This document shows positions 40,289 to 49,588 of a stretch of 64,000 nucleotides of DNA, in pieces. Below the pieces are notes generated by a model, which made no database searches, was not told where the DNA came from, and saw nothing but the letters and a program-made list of their open reading frames with translations. The DNA lies in the NCBI RefSeq assembly GCF_003252795.1, contig NZ_QEPQ01000003.1, forward strand, positions 124,001-188,000. The letters run 5' to 3'. The stretch is from Haemophilus parainfluenzae (GTDB lineage Bacteria > Pseudomonadota > Gammaproteobacteria > Enterobacterales > Pasteurellaceae). The position numbers and the translations under genes were made by a program. The stretch's first letter is position 1. Each line of letters opens with the position of its first letter.

Positions 40289-41680
40289 GTGGATAATAAA
40301 AATCAACCTAACGACAATTCATCTCAAAATGAATTAGATTTAGGATTTAATCACTCTGACTCTGTGACACCAAGAAAACCGGTTCAACAAAGTGGCTCAA
40401 TTTTTGATAAAGCCAAAGGTTTATTTGGTAAAAAAGAACAGCCAGATACACAATTCCATGTTCGCCGCGAACCAACTTTTGGTGCGGCAGCAAGTCAACC
40501 TTTTTCACCTTCTCAAGCATTCCAAAGTGAAAATACTGAACAGTCAGTGCAATCAAGTGCTTTCGGCGCTCAAGAGCCTGTTGAAAATGTTCAAGTGGAA
40601 AACGTAGCGGAAGAAAAAGTGATTTTTGAAAATTCACCTGCAGAAGAGATTGTGGAAGAAGTGACAACTCAAGCCGAAACCGTTGCACCGGCAGCCGCTG
40701 CAGCAGCAAGCTTGAAATCACCTGAAAAATGGAAGGTTCTACAAATGTTACCAGAAAAACATCGCCGTTTATTTATTGCTATTTTGGGTTTAGTGGTATT
40801 ACTGATCATTTTCTTCACCCTAAAACCAAATTCAGATACGGTAGAGTCTTTTGAACAACAAAACAGCAATGAAATTCCGGTTCAATTCCAATCATTGGAT
40901 CAGTCTCAACCAGTTGAAACCACTGTATTAGATAACAATAACAATGCAGCGCCGGCAATGACAGAACAAGCTGTAAATGAGACTAAATCAGATACACCTC
41001 CAGCCATGGAGTACGTAGGTGATAAAGCGGATGCCGCAAAATCAAAACCTGTAGAGCCTGCACAGCAAACTGTTGCTCAACAACCAGCAACTCAACCTGC
41101 ACCGGTTCAACCAGCTGTTGCTCCTGCACCAGTTAAAGAACCCGTGAAAACAGTACAACCAGCTGTAGAAAAACATACCGCAACAGTTGAGCATAAAGCA
41201 GAACCTCGTCGTGAACAAACACCAGTGGTTCAAGAGAAAAAACAGCCTAAACCTGTAGCTGAAAAAGCGACAGTTCAGCCGACTCAAACCGTGAAAAAAG
41301 AGTCAAGTAAAATTCAAGAAGCGAAACCAGCTGCGACTAAAGACAGTAAGGTTCAAATTGTGGAAGCGAAATCAGCAACCCACAATGCGGTGAAAGCAGC
41401 TGAACCTTCAGCACAAACCGCTTCAACAGGTGCGACAAAAACATTAACTGTGCCTCAAGGTGTTTCACTGATGCAGGTATTCCGTGATAATAAATTGAAT
41501 ATTTCAGATGTGAATGCGATGACCAAAGCAAGCGGTGCAGGTAATGCATTAAGCAGTTTCAAACCTGGCGATAAAGTACAGGTATCTGTGAATAGTCAAG
41601 GCCGAGTGAGTGAGCTTCGTTTATCAAATGGCGGTAAGTTCATTCGTCAAGCCGATGGTTCATATCAGTATAAAAAATAA
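40289..41680 (+). CDS. oapA: Opacity-associated protein OapA
   Basis: OapA is needed for the transparent colony form and for nasopharyngeal colonisation in H. influenzae; the related E. coli YtfB acts in cell division and binds glycan. The start is a GTG (MDNKNQPNDN) after GAGGTAA. The 463 residues have a cytoplasmic N-terminal part, one membrane helix near 163-182 (RRLFIAILGLVVLLIIFFTL), a long Pro/Gln/Val/Lys-rich linker of low complexity (about 250-380), and the C-terminal OapA domain near 385-463 (VPQGVSLMQVFRDNKLNISD). It heads oapA-oapB. Confidence 0.9.
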   Translation: MDNKNQPNDNSSQNELDLGFNHSDSVTPRKPVQQSGSIFDKAKGLFGKKEQPDTQFHVRREPTFGAAASQPFSPSQAFQSENTEQSVQSSAFGAQEPVENVQVENVAEEKVIFENSPAEEIVEEVTTQAETVAPAAAAAASLKSPEKWKVLQMLPEKHRRLFIAILGLVVLLIIFFTLKPNSDTVESFEQQNSNEIPVQFQSLDQSQPVETTVLDNNNNAAPAMTEQAVNETKSDTPPAMEYVGDKADAAKSKPVEPAQQTVAQQPATQPAPVQPAVAPAPVKEPVKTVQPAVEKHTATVEHKAEPRREQTPVVQEKKQPKPVAEKATVQPTQTVKKESSKIQEAKPAATKDSKVQIVEAKSATHNAVKAAEPSAQTASTGATKTLTVPQGVSLMQVFRDNKLNISDVNAMTKASGAGNALSSFKPGDKVQVSVNSQGRVSELRLSNGGKFIRQADGSYQYKK

Positions 41681-41685
41681 TTTTT

Positions 41686-41711
41686 AGTGGGCGAGTAATC
41701 GCCCATTTTTC
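41686..41711 (+). terminator. Hairpin between oapA and oapB
   Basis: TGGGCGA (41688-41694) pairs with TCGCCCA (41699-41705), four-base loop, followed by T5. Probably a partial terminator inside the oapAB region. Confidence 0.7.
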
Positions 41712-41785
41712 TAGATAAGATTGTTTATCCTTGCTCATTTCGCAAAGTGAGCAATCATAAACAAACCTTAATGGAAATAGAATTC

Positions 41786-42193
41786 ATGTTAAAAAAATTA
41801 AGCGTAATTTTAACCGCACTTTGTCTTTCCGCTTGTTCACAAAATGTTGAGTTAAGCAAACCCGCACCACAGAAAATGAAAGTGCAAACCGTTGATAAAA
41901 AATCCCAAAAGGGTTCAGCGACGGTTTATTTGTGTAAAGGCAATAAAGAAGTGAGTGTGGTTCATACCAAGCAAAAACAGAAAAGTAAAAAAACACTCAG
42001 TCAGGTGACCGTTACTTTTAATGATGTAACTGAAAAATTGACACGAGTGATTTCTGAGCGTGGGAGAAATTATGCGAATATTCGTTGGTATTGGCAGGAG
42101 CGTGATGACTTCAGTCAATTACAAACTAGCGTAGGTGAAGTGCTCGTAGAACGCTGTGTTAAACAACCAAGTGAATTAAAATCAGGCAAATAA
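41786..42193 (+). CDS. oapB: OapB-like lipoprotein
   Basis: The start is the ATG at 41786 ([18 protein letters not shown]), which makes a lipoprotein signal with lipobox LSAC and Cys near 17; an upstream in-frame ATG would bury it. The 135-residue product has a compact beta-rich domain ([19 protein letters not shown] near 40-58, [20 protein letters not shown] near 93-112) with two Cys (near 45 and 127), the layout of OapB, required together with OapA for colony opacity change in H. influenzae. The domain resembles small lysozyme-inhibitor-like barrels. It is 8 bases before recO. Confidence 0.78.
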   Translation: MLKKLSVILTALCLSACSQNVELSKPAPQKMKVQTVDKKSQKGSATVYLCKGNKEVSVVHTKQKQKSKKTLSQVTVTFNDVTEKLTRVISERGRNYANIRWYWQERDDFSQLQTSVGEVLVERCVKQPSELKSGK

Positions 42194-42200
42194 TTCTTTT

Positions 42201-42905
42201 ATGGATCTCCAACGCGGCTTTGTGTTACATCGTCGTCCTTATAGTGAAACTAGCCTTTTGGTGGATTTATTCACTGAAGAAACAGGACGTTTGACGGTTA
42301 TTGCAAAAGGTGCACGTGCGAAACGTTCGGCATGGAAATCTGTCTTACAGCCTTTTACGCCATTACTTCTTCGTTGGTCAGGAAAAGGCGCATTAAAAAC
42401 ACTCACGAAAGCAGAGCCCGCGGCAATTACGCTACCTTTGCAGCAAACGGCTTTATACAGCGGCTTTTATGTGAATGAATTGATTACGCGAGTGATCGAG
42501 CCCGAAACGGCCAATTCACAACTTTTTCAGCATTATCTGCAATGCTTAACAGGCTTAGCCACTCAGCCACAGGTTGAGCCTACATTGCGCTTATTTGAAT
42601 TTCATTTACTTAAAATCTTAGGTTATGGCATTGATTTTCTGCATTGTGCAGGTTCAGGTTTACCAGTGGATGAATCGATGACTTACCAATATCGTGCGGA
42701 AAAGGGTTTTATCGCTTCGTTGGTGAAAGATAACTTGACCTTTTATGGCAGAGATTTGCTTGCTTTTGACCGTTTGGAATTCACCGATGAGGCTGTATTA
42801 CAAGCGGCAAAGCGCTTTACCCGCATCGCACTTAAACCTTATTTAGGCGATAAACCGCTGAAAAGCCGAGAATTATTTACACAAAACGTACTTTATTTGA
42901 AATAA
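42201..42905 (+). CDS. recO: DNA repair protein RecO
   Basis: RecO loads RecA on SSB-coated DNA together with RecR in gap repair. The 234 residues show an N-terminal OB fold ([21 protein letters not shown] near 6-26, [15 protein letters not shown] near 29-43) and a helical C-terminal part ([18 protein letters not shown] near 130-147). The zinc-finger cysteines of some RecO proteins are mostly missing, as usual in gammaproteobacteria. It starts eight bases after the lipoprotein gene and is followed by rlmD. Confidence 0.93.
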   Translation: MDLQRGFVLHRRPYSETSLLVDLFTEETGRLTVIAKGARAKRSAWKSVLQPFTPLLLRWSGKGALKTLTKAEPAAITLPLQQTALYSGFYVNELITRVIEPETANSQLFQHYLQCLTGLATQPQVEPTLRLFEFHLLKILGYGIDFLHCAGSGLPVDESMTYQYRAEKGFIASLVKDNLTFYGRDLLAFDRLEFTDEAVLQAAKRFTRIALKPYLGDKPLKSRELFTQNVLYLK

Positions 42906-42941
42906 TCCCTTTCTTTGATACAAACAGATTAAAACATCACC

Positions 42942-44252
42942 ATGGCTTTACTTTACGCTCCACAAAAAAAACAGAAAACCACGCAAAAAATCGTCGCAGA
43001 AATTCAGGATTTAGATTATCAAGGATTAGGCGTAGCCAAAATTCAAGGTAAAACCTGGTTCATTGAAAATGCTTTGCCAACGGAAAAAGTGGAAGCGGTA
43101 GTGACTGATGAAAAACGTCAATATGGATTAGCGACTGCACAAAAATGGCTACAAGAGAGTAAGCAGCGTGTTGAGCCTCAATGTACTTATTATGGCCGTT
43201 GTGGTGGATGCCAAGGTCAGCATATTCCGGTGGAAATGCAGCATAAAGCGAAAGAGAAAGCACTTTTTTCTCGTTTAAGTAAACTGCAAGCAGAGCCTAT
43301 TCAATTAATGCCAATGATTTGTGGCGAACAATGGGGCTATCGCCGTCGTATACGATTAAGTTTGCTATGGAATGCTAAAAACAAAACCGTTGACATGGGA
43401 TTTCGTCAGAAAAACTCCAATCAGTTAGTCAGCATTCAGCAATGCTTAGTCGCAGAGTCTGCAATCAATCATCTTATCCCAAAATTGACCGAACTTTGGA
43501 CTCAATATTCAGCCCCGAAACAATTAGGGCATATTGAATTAGTTTCAGCGGGTAATGGCGTAGCCATGTTGTTACGTTACAAAGGAAATTTAGCCGAAAC
43601 TGACCGCACTTTGTTACTCGAGTTTGCACGTGTCAATGCTGTGAATTTGTTTTTACAAGATGATCAAAATATCCAACTTGTGCATGGTGAAATGCCTTAT
43701 TATTCTCTGGACGATATTCGTTTATCTTTTGATATCCGCGATTTTATTCAAGTGAATACCCACTTAAATCAACAAATGGTTGAGACGGCTTTAGATTGGC
43801 TTGATTTGAATCAGGACGATCACGTTTTAGATTTATTCTGTGGTATGGGCAATTTCACGTTGCCTTTAGCCAAACGCGTGAAAAGTGCGGTTGGAATTGA
43901 AGGTGTTTTGGATATGGTGAAAAAAGCCCAAGCGAATGCGCAGTTTAACCATCTTGAGAATGTTGAATTTTATCAAGCCGATTTAGACCAAGCTTTTTTA
44001 GAACAACCTTGGGCAACACAACATTTCAATAAAATTCTTCTTGACCCACCTCGTAGTGGTGCTGCATTTGCACTGAATGCGTTGTGTGAACTTGGTGCCG
44101 AAAGCATTCTCTATGTATCTTGCAATCCCGCAACCTTAGTACGGGATGCTGAGATTCTTCGCTCTTTCGGCTATCGCATTATCAAAACCGCTATGATTGA
44201 TATGTTTCCACATACCAGTCATTTGGAGTCGGTGACATTATTTATCAAATAA
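42942..44252 (+). CDS. rlmD: 23S rRNA (uracil-1939-C5)-methyltransferase RlmD
   Basis: RlmD (RumA) methylates U1939 of 23S rRNA and carries a [4Fe-4S] cluster. The 436 residues have an N-terminal TRAM domain (DLDYQGLGVAKIQGKTWFIE near 24-43), cluster Cys in CTYYGRCGGCQGQH near 85-98, the SAM site LDLFCGMGNFTLPLA near 300, and the catalytic Cys in YVSCNPATLVRD near 392. It lies just before relA, as in E. coli. Uptake signals are inside at 43603-43611 and 43883-43891. Confidence 0.96.
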   Translation: MALLYAPQKKQKTTQKIVAEIQDLDYQGLGVAKIQGKTWFIENALPTEKVEAVVTDEKRQYGLATAQKWLQESKQRVEPQCTYYGRCGGCQGQHIPVEMQHKAKEKALFSRLSKLQAEPIQLMPMICGEQWGYRRRIRLSLLWNAKNKTVDMGFRQKNSNQLVSIQQCLVAESAINHLIPKLTELWTQYSAPKQLGHIELVSAGNGVAMLLRYKGNLAETDRTLLLEFARVNAVNLFLQDDQNIQLVHGEMPYYSLDDIRLSFDIRDFIQVNTHLNQQMVETALDWLDLNQDDHVLDLFCGMGNFTLPLAKRVKSAVGIEGVLDMVKKAQANAQFNHLENVEFYQADLDQAFLEQPWATQHFNKILLDPPRSGAAFALNALCELGAESILYVSCNPATLVRDAEILRSFGYRIIKTAMIDMFPHTSHLESVTLFIK

Positions 44253-44266
44253 GGCGTAAATTCTGA

Positions 44267-44328
44267 TAGAATAGTCAGACTTTTTTGTTGTCTTAAAAAG
44301 ACAACTCGGCTGACAGGATGTTGCCGAG
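44267..44328 (+). promoter_or_regulatory. relA leader with tandem stem-loops
   Basis: A possible -10 (TAGAAT, 44267-44272) is followed by two adjacent hairpins: GTTGTCTT (44287-44294) with AAGACAAC (44298-44305), three-base loop, and CTCGGC (44305-44310) with GCCGAG (44323-44328). Neither is followed by a T run on the plus strand, so they look like leader structure, not a terminator. The relA ribosome site (AAGGGGG) follows at about 44343. Confidence 0.4.
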
Positions 44329-44353
44329 CCATATTCATCAACAAGGGGGTATT

Positions 44354-46603
44354 ATGGTTGCAGTTCGTGGTTCTCACTTATCAAATCCACATGATTTTGA
44401 GATCGAACAATGGTGTTCGAGCCTTAAACTTGCTGCCCCCGTAGAAAAGTCCCTGATTGATGCATGGTATTATGCCCAAGCCAAAATAGCTGAACATGCC
44501 GATCAAATGGAGAATGCAATCCTTACATTGCAATCCGGTGTGGAAATGGTGGAAATCCTGCATGAAATGAATATGGACAGTGAGAGTTTGCTCACTGCGA
44601 TGCTATTCCCATTAGTGGCCAACCAGCTCGTAGATTGGGAACAAATTCAAGAAGATTTTGGTCCTAAAATCACCAAATTACTCAAAGGCGTGGAAGAGAT
44701 GGATAACATCCGTCAGCTCAACGCCAGTCATTCTGCCAATGCTTCCCAAGTAGATAATGTGCGCCGTATGCTCCTTGCAATGGTGGACGATTTCCGCTGT
44801 GTGATCATCAAACTTGCCGAACGTATTACCTTTCTTCGCGACGCGGAAAATCATTTTTGCGAAGAAGAAAAAGTGTTGGCAGCCAAAGAATGTTCCAATA
44901 TTTATGCCCCGTTGGCGAACCGTTTAGGTATCGGTCAATTGAAATGGGAGCTTGAAGATTACTGTTTCCGTTATTTGCATCCAGAACAATATCGAAATAT
45001 CGCCAAATTATTGCATGAGCGTCGTTTAGATCGTGAACAGTATATTACTGATTTTGTGACAGAATTAACCGGTTATTTAAAAGAAAATATTGATCAGGTT
45101 GAGGTTTACGGTCGTCCAAAACATATCTATAGCATTTGGCGAAAAATGCAAAAGAAACATTTGGAATTCAGTGGCTTATATGATGTCAGAGCGGTTAGGG
45201 TGATCGTACAGAAATTGCAAGATTGTTATACGGCGCTCGGTATCGTCCACACGCATTTCAAACACTTGCCAAAAGAATTTGATGATTATGTCGCCAATCC
45301 GAAACCAAATGGCTATCAATCCATTCATACTGTGGTGTTAGGCAAAGGTGGTAAGCCAATTGAAGTGCAAATTCGAACCCAGCAAATGCATGATGATGCG
45401 GAGCTTGGTGTAGCCGCCCACTGGAAATACAAAGAGGGCACGACAGGTAGCCTTTCTGCTTACGAAGAAAAAATCACTTGGTTGCGTAAATTACTTGCAT
45501 GGCAAGATGATATTACGGATTCTGGCGAAGTGATGGCTGAATTACGTAGCCAAGTCTTTGATGACCGCGTATATGTGTTTACGCCAAAAGGTGAAGTGGT
45601 TGATTTACCCGCGGGATCAACCCCTCTCGATTTTGCTTATGCGATCCACAGTGAGATTGGCCACCGTTGTATCGGGGCGAAAGTTGGGGGGCGTATTGTG
45701 CCATTCACTTATCACCTGCAAATGGGGGAGCAAGTGGATATCATCACACAGAAAAACCCAAATCCAAGCCGAGATTGGGTCAATCCGAACTTAGGCTTTA
45801 CCCATACCTCAAAAGCGCGAGCCAAAATCCAAGCGTGGTTTAAGAAACAAGATCGTGATAAAAACGTTCCAGCGGGTAAAGAGCAGTTAGATAATGAACT
45901 TGCTCGTTTGAATATCAGTTTGAAACAGGTTGAGCAGCTTGCCTTGCCGCGTTATAACTTAAGAAACCTCGAAGATTTATACGCCGGTATTGGTAGCGGA
46001 GATATTCGTTTAAATCAGTTGATGAATTTCTTGCAAAGCCGATTGATCAAAGTGACGGCTGAAGAAGCAGATCAAGAAATTCTCCGCCATGTGGCGAGTA
46101 AAAGCGCGAATACTGCACAGCAAAAGGCGCAACAGAAAGCCGAGCAACAACAGAATAAAGGTTATGTCATTGTTGAAGGGGTCGGTAATTTAATGCATCA
46201 CATGGCGCGTTGTTGTCAGCCTATTCCAGGTGATGCGATTGCAGGCTACATTACGATGGGACGAGGTATCTCAATTCATCGTTGTGATTGTGAACAGTTC
46301 ATTGAATTACAAGCTGCCCATCCTGAACGCGTGGTAGAAGCCCTTTGGGGAGATGATTATGCGGCTGGTTTCCATATTAATATTCGCATTGTGGCCAGTG
46401 ATCGCAATGGTTTATTACGCGATATTACTACCGTGCTTGCGAATGAAAAAGTCAGCGTGTTAGGGGTTTCAAGCCGTGCGGACACCAAAAAACAAGTTGC
46501 AACGATGGATATGGAAATTGAACTGAAAAATGTCGAAAGTTTAAGTAAAATACTGGCCAGATTAGCAAAGTTAGACGACGTTATCGAAGCAAAACGTTTA
46601 TAG
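44354..46603 (+). CDS. relA: (p)ppGpp synthetase RelA
   Basis: RelA makes (p)ppGpp on ribosomes with uncharged tRNA. The start is the ATG at 44354 (MVAVRGSHL), with AAGGGGG upstream; 749 residues. The N-terminal hydrolase-like domain is degenerate: the position of the catalytic His-Asp is occupied by Phe-Pro (AMLFPLVANQL near 85), so it should be a synthetase only. The synthetase domain shows YGRPKHIYSIWRKM near 252 and the EFDD motif of RelA near 311 (EFDDYVANPKPNGYQSIHT). Then TGS (VYVFTPKGEVVDLPAGSTPL near 405) and C-terminal zinc-finger-like (CCQPIPGD, HRCDCE) and ACT domains. Confidence 0.96.
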   Translation: MVAVRGSHLSNPHDFEIEQWCSSLKLAAPVEKSLIDAWYYAQAKIAEHADQMENAILTLQSGVEMVEILHEMNMDSESLLTAMLFPLVANQLVDWEQIQEDFGPKITKLLKGVEEMDNIRQLNASHSANASQVDNVRRMLLAMVDDFRCVIIKLAERITFLRDAENHFCEEEKVLAAKECSNIYAPLANRLGIGQLKWELEDYCFRYLHPEQYRNIAKLLHERRLDREQYITDFVTELTGYLKENIDQVEVYGRPKHIYSIWRKMQKKHLEFSGLYDVRAVRVIVQKLQDCYTALGIVHTHFKHLPKEFDDYVANPKPNGYQSIHTVVLGKGGKPIEVQIRTQQMHDDAELGVAAHWKYKEGTTGSLSAYEEKITWLRKLLAWQDDITDSGEVMAELRSQVFDDRVYVFTPKGEVVDLPAGSTPLDFAYAIHSEIGHRCIGAKVGGRIVPFTYHLQMGEQVDIITQKNPNPSRDWVNPNLGFTHTSKARAKIQAWFKKQDRDKNVPAGKEQLDNELARLNISLKQVEQLALPRYNLRNLEDLYAGIGSGDIRLNQLMNFLQSRLIKVTAEEADQEILRHVASKSANTAQQKAQQKAEQQQNKGYVIVEGVGNLMHHMARCCQPIPGDAIAGYITMGRGISIHRCDCEQFIELQAAHPERVVEALWGDDYAAGFHINIRIVASDRNGLLRDITTVLANEKVSVLGVSSRADTKKQVATMDMEIELKNVESLSKILARLAKLDDVIEAKRL

Positions 46604-46623
46604 ATTACAACATAGGAACTTTT

Positions 46624-46980
46624 ATGTATAAAACCACGGGATTAACTCATTTAATTAACTCTACAAAATATTCTTTGCAAGGCTTAAAAAGCGCATTCAA
46701 AAATGAAACCGCATTTCGCCACGAATGTTTTCTTGCGTGTATTATGATTCCGCTCGCCTTTTGGCTGGGTGACACTAAAATTGAAATTGCTTTGATGATT
46801 TCATCGGTTTTACTTGTGATGGCAGTAGAACTGTTAAACAGTGCAGTTGAAGCGGTGGTGGACCGTATCGGTACAGAACGCCACGAGCTTTCTGGAAGAG
46901 CCAAAGACCAAGGTTCAGCAGCGGTATTTATCGCTCTTTGCATTGTTGTCGTGGTTTGGGGAAGTATTTTATTTTTCTAA
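46624..46980 (+). CDS. dgkA: Diacylglycerol kinase
   Basis: DgkA recycles diacylglycerol to phosphatidic acid in the inner membrane. The 118 residues have three membrane helices and the family signature VMAVELLNSAVEAVVDRIGTE near 62-82 with the catalytic Glu. It starts 20 bases after the relA stop and is likely co-transcribed with it. The TAA stop is directly joined to an uptake signal (46980-46988). Confidence 0.95.
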   Translation: MYKTTGLTHLINSTKYSLQGLKSAFKNETAFRHECFLACIMIPLAFWLGDTKIEIALMISSVLLVMAVELLNSAVEAVVDRIGTERHELSGRAKDQGSAAVFIALCIVVVVWGSILFF

Positions 46981-47006
46981 AGTGCGGTCAATTTTCAGTA
47001 ACAATT

Positions 47007-47038
47007 TCGGCTTATGTGTTTTACATAAGCCGTTTTTG
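47007..47038 (+). terminator. Terminator after dgkA
   Basis: CGGCTTATGT (47008-47017) pairs with ACATAAGCCG (47023-47032), followed by T5. Confidence 0.88.
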
Positions 47039-47128
47039 TAGGTGGAAGTCGGACAAGATTTTATTCCTCTGCTTTTGCTGATATAAATAAGAAAGATTTT
47101 TGCATATTCATATCAACAGGAGGACGTT

Positions 47129-48385
47129 ATGCCAACAGTCTCAGCCTTAGGTGCGCTCATTGCACTCATCGTCGCTATTTTCCTTATTTTGAAAAAAGTC
47201 TCACCAGCCTATGGTATGTTAGTCGGGGCTTTAGTCGGGGGATTAGTTGGCGGCGCTGATTTATCTCAAACCGTGAGTCTCATGATCGGAGGCGCTCAAG
47301 GTATCACTACTGCAGTCATGCGAATTCTCGCAGCAGGGGTATTGGCGGGAGTACTGATTGAATCCGGTGCGGCTAATAGCGTTGCTGAAACCATTACAAA
47401 CAAGTTAGGTGAAACAAGAGCATTATTAGCGTTAGCGTTGGCCACATTAATTTTAACCGCCGTTGGTGTATTTATTGATGTTGCCGTGATTACGGTCTCT
47501 CCAATTGCCTTAGCACTTGCTCGTCGTACTGACTTATCAAAACCTGCCATTCTCTTAGCGATGATTGGTGGGGGAAAAGCAGGAAACTTAATGTCACCCA
47601 ATCCCAATGCAATCGCGGCGGCAGACACGTTCCATCTACCTTTAACGTCAGTGATGATGGCAGGGATTATTCCCGCTATTTTTGGCTTAATATTGACCTA
47701 TTTATTAGCAAAACGTTTAAGAAGCAAAGGTTCGCGCGTTTCAGCCCAAGAAGTTGTCGCAGTTGAAACACAGAATCTACCCTCATTTTTGACCGCACTT
47801 GTGGCGCCTTTGGTTGCCATCTTCTTACTGGCACTTCGTCCGTTAGCCGATATTAAAGTCGATCCTTTAATCGCTTTACCACTTGGTGGTCTGATTGGCG
47901 CATTATGTATGGGCAAGCTTCGCCAAGCCAATAACTATGCGATTAGCGGTTTAGGGAAAATGGCTCCGGTGGCGATTATGCTACTTGGTACGGGAGCTTT
48001 AGCCGGTATTATTGCCAATTCCGGTATGAAAGATGTGCTCATTGAAGGCTTAAAACATTCGGGTTTGCCTTCTTATATCCTTGCGCCAATTTCAGGCGCA
48101 CTCATGTCGCTTGCTACGGCATCAACAACTGCAGGTACTGCTGTTGCTTCGAATGTGTTTAGTTCAACGCTATTAGAGTTGGGAGTGAGTAGTCTGGCAG
48201 GTGCCGCGATGATTCATGCGGGGGCGACAGTTTTCGATCATATGCCACATGGTTCTTTTTTCCATGCAACTGGTGGTAGCGTAAATATGGACATGAAAGA
48301 ACGCTTAAAATTGATTCCTTATGAAAGTGCAGTGGGGTTAATGATGACCATTGTGTCTACCTTAATTTTTGGTGTATTTAATTAG
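47129..48385 (+). CDS. GntP-family permease (gluconate/glycerate-type)
   Basis: A 418-residue secondary transporter with about 12 hydrophobic segments. It has GntP-family patterns: GMLVGALVGGLVGGADLSQTV near 29-49, GGGKAGNLMSPNPNAIAAAD near 150-169 and HAGATVFDHMPHGSFFHATG near 368-387. Gluconate is the named substrate for the family, but the next gene, 14 bases away, encodes glycerate kinase, so glycerate or a related C3/C6 acid is at least as likely. An AGGAGG ribosome site lies before the ATG. The pair forms an operon ended by a strong terminator at 49543-49585. Confidence 0.87.
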   Translation: MPTVSALGALIALIVAIFLILKKVSPAYGMLVGALVGGLVGGADLSQTVSLMIGGAQGITTAVMRILAAGVLAGVLIESGAANSVAETITNKLGETRALLALALATLILTAVGVFIDVAVITVSPIALALARRTDLSKPAILLAMIGGGKAGNLMSPNPNAIAAADTFHLPLTSVMMAGIIPAIFGLILTYLLAKRLRSKGSRVSAQEVVAVETQNLPSFLTALVAPLVAIFLLALRPLADIKVDPLIALPLGGLIGALCMGKLRQANNYAISGLGKMAPVAIMLLGTGALAGIIANSGMKDVLIEGLKHSGLPSYILAPISGALMSLATASTTAGTAVASNVFSSTLLELGVSSLAGAAMIHAGATVFDHMPHGSFFHATGGSVNMDMKERLKLIPYESAVGLMMTIVSTLIFGVFN

Positions 48386-48399
48386 TGTAAGGAGAAAAT

Positions 48400-49530
48400 A
48401 TGAAAATTGTCATTGCGCCTGATTCATTTAAAGAAAGTTTAACCGCACTTGAAGTGGCTAATGCAATTGAAACTGGTTTTAAACGTATTTTCCCAAACGA
48501 TGAATATGTGAAATTACCAATGGCAGATGGGGGAGAGGGAACCGTGCAATCCTTAGTGGATGCCACTCAAGGCCGCCTGATTGAAACGGAAGTCACAGCA
48601 CCGTTGGGTAATCAAGTAAAAAGCTTTTTCGGTTTATCGGGTGATGGTAAAACGGCGATTATCGAAATGGCGGCCGCATCGGGATTACATCTTGTTCCAA
48701 TGGATAAACGAAATCCTTGTCAAACCACTAGCTTTGGTACGGGGGAGTTGATTAAGCAAGCCCTAGATCTTGGCGTACAACATATCATTTTAGGAATTGG
48801 TGGGAGTGCCACAAATGACGGTGGTGCGGGTATGCTGCAAGCGTTAGGTTTACGTTTATTGGATAAAAATGGGCAATCCATTGGCTTTAGTGGTGCAGCA
48901 TTATCTAATCTTGCTGAAATTCAACTGGTTGATTTAGATCCTCGATTGCAACACGTACAAATCGAAGTGGCTTGTGATGTGAATAATCCACTTTGTGGCG
49001 AACGAGGCGCCTCTGCGATTTTTGGTCCTCAAAAAGGTGCCACGCCTGAGATGGTGAAGGAACTCGATGCTGCATTAGCCCATTTTGCCGAAATTGCCGA
49101 GCGAGATTGTGGCAAACAAATTAAAGATCAATCAGGTGCGGGTGCAGCAGGTGGTATGGGCGGTGGTTTATTGCTCTTACCTAATGTGCAACTGAAAGCC
49201 GGTGTACAGATCGTGTTAGATAATTTGAAACTCGCTGAGCAAGTTAAAGAGGCTGATTTAGTGATTACTGGTGAAGGCCGTATGGATGCGCAAAGTATCT
49301 TAGGTAAGACCCCTATCGGTGTGGCGCGCACGGCGAAACAATTTAATAAGCCTGTCATTGCGATTGTGGGTTGTTTGCGTGAGGATTATGAAGTGGTGTA
49401 TGAACATGGCATTGATGTGGTGTTCCCAATTATTCGTAATCTGGGCGATTTACCGACAATTCTCAAACAGGGCGAGCAGAATTTAATCTCAACGGCTCAA
49501 AATGTGGCGAGATTATTGTCATTAAAATAA
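48400..49530 (+). CDS. garK: Glycerate 2-kinase (GarK/GlxK family)
   Basis: This enzyme phosphorylates glycerate, feeding it into glycolysis. The 376 residues have family segments: MKIVIAPDSFKESLTALEVA at the N-terminus, PMADGGEGTVQSLVDA near 45, LGIGGSATNDGGAGMLQALG near 130-149, GAGAAGGMGGGLLLLPNV near 245-262 and VITGEGRMDAQS near 288. It is co-transcribed with the GntP-family permease before it, which makes a small uptake-and-use unit for glycerate. Whether the product is 2- or 3-phosphoglycerate depends on the subfamily; this type makes 2-phosphoglycerate in E. coli. Confidence 0.92.
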   Translation: MKIVIAPDSFKESLTALEVANAIETGFKRIFPNDEYVKLPMADGGEGTVQSLVDATQGRLIETEVTAPLGNQVKSFFGLSGDGKTAIIEMAAASGLHLVPMDKRNPCQTTSFGTGELIKQALDLGVQHIILGIGGSATNDGGAGMLQALGLRLLDKNGQSIGFSGAALSNLAEIQLVDLDPRLQHVQIEVACDVNNPLCGERGASAIFGPQKGATPEMVKELDAALAHFAEIAERDCGKQIKDQSGAGAAGGMGGGLLLLPNVQLKAGVQIVLDNLKLAEQVKEADLVITGEGRMDAQSILGKTPIGVARTAKQFNKPVIAIVGCLREDYEVVYEHGIDVVFPIIRNLGDLPTILKQGEQNLISTAQNVARLLSLK

Positions 49531-49542
49531 GCTTTTCATACT

Positions 49543-49585
49543 AAAGTGCGGTCAAAAATAACGATAAATTTGACCGCACTTTTTT
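49543..49585. terminator. Bidirectional paired uptake-signal terminator
   Basis: AAAGTGCGGTCAAA (49543-49556) pairs with TTTGACCGCACTTT (49569-49582). It lies between the convergent glycerate kinase and xerD genes. Confidence 0.85.
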
Positions 49586-49588
49586 ATT

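Noticed and set aside
40347-41287. Several opposite-strand frames over oapA
   Set aside because: They are reflections of the biased Gln/Pro/Val/Lys codons of the OapA linker, not genes.
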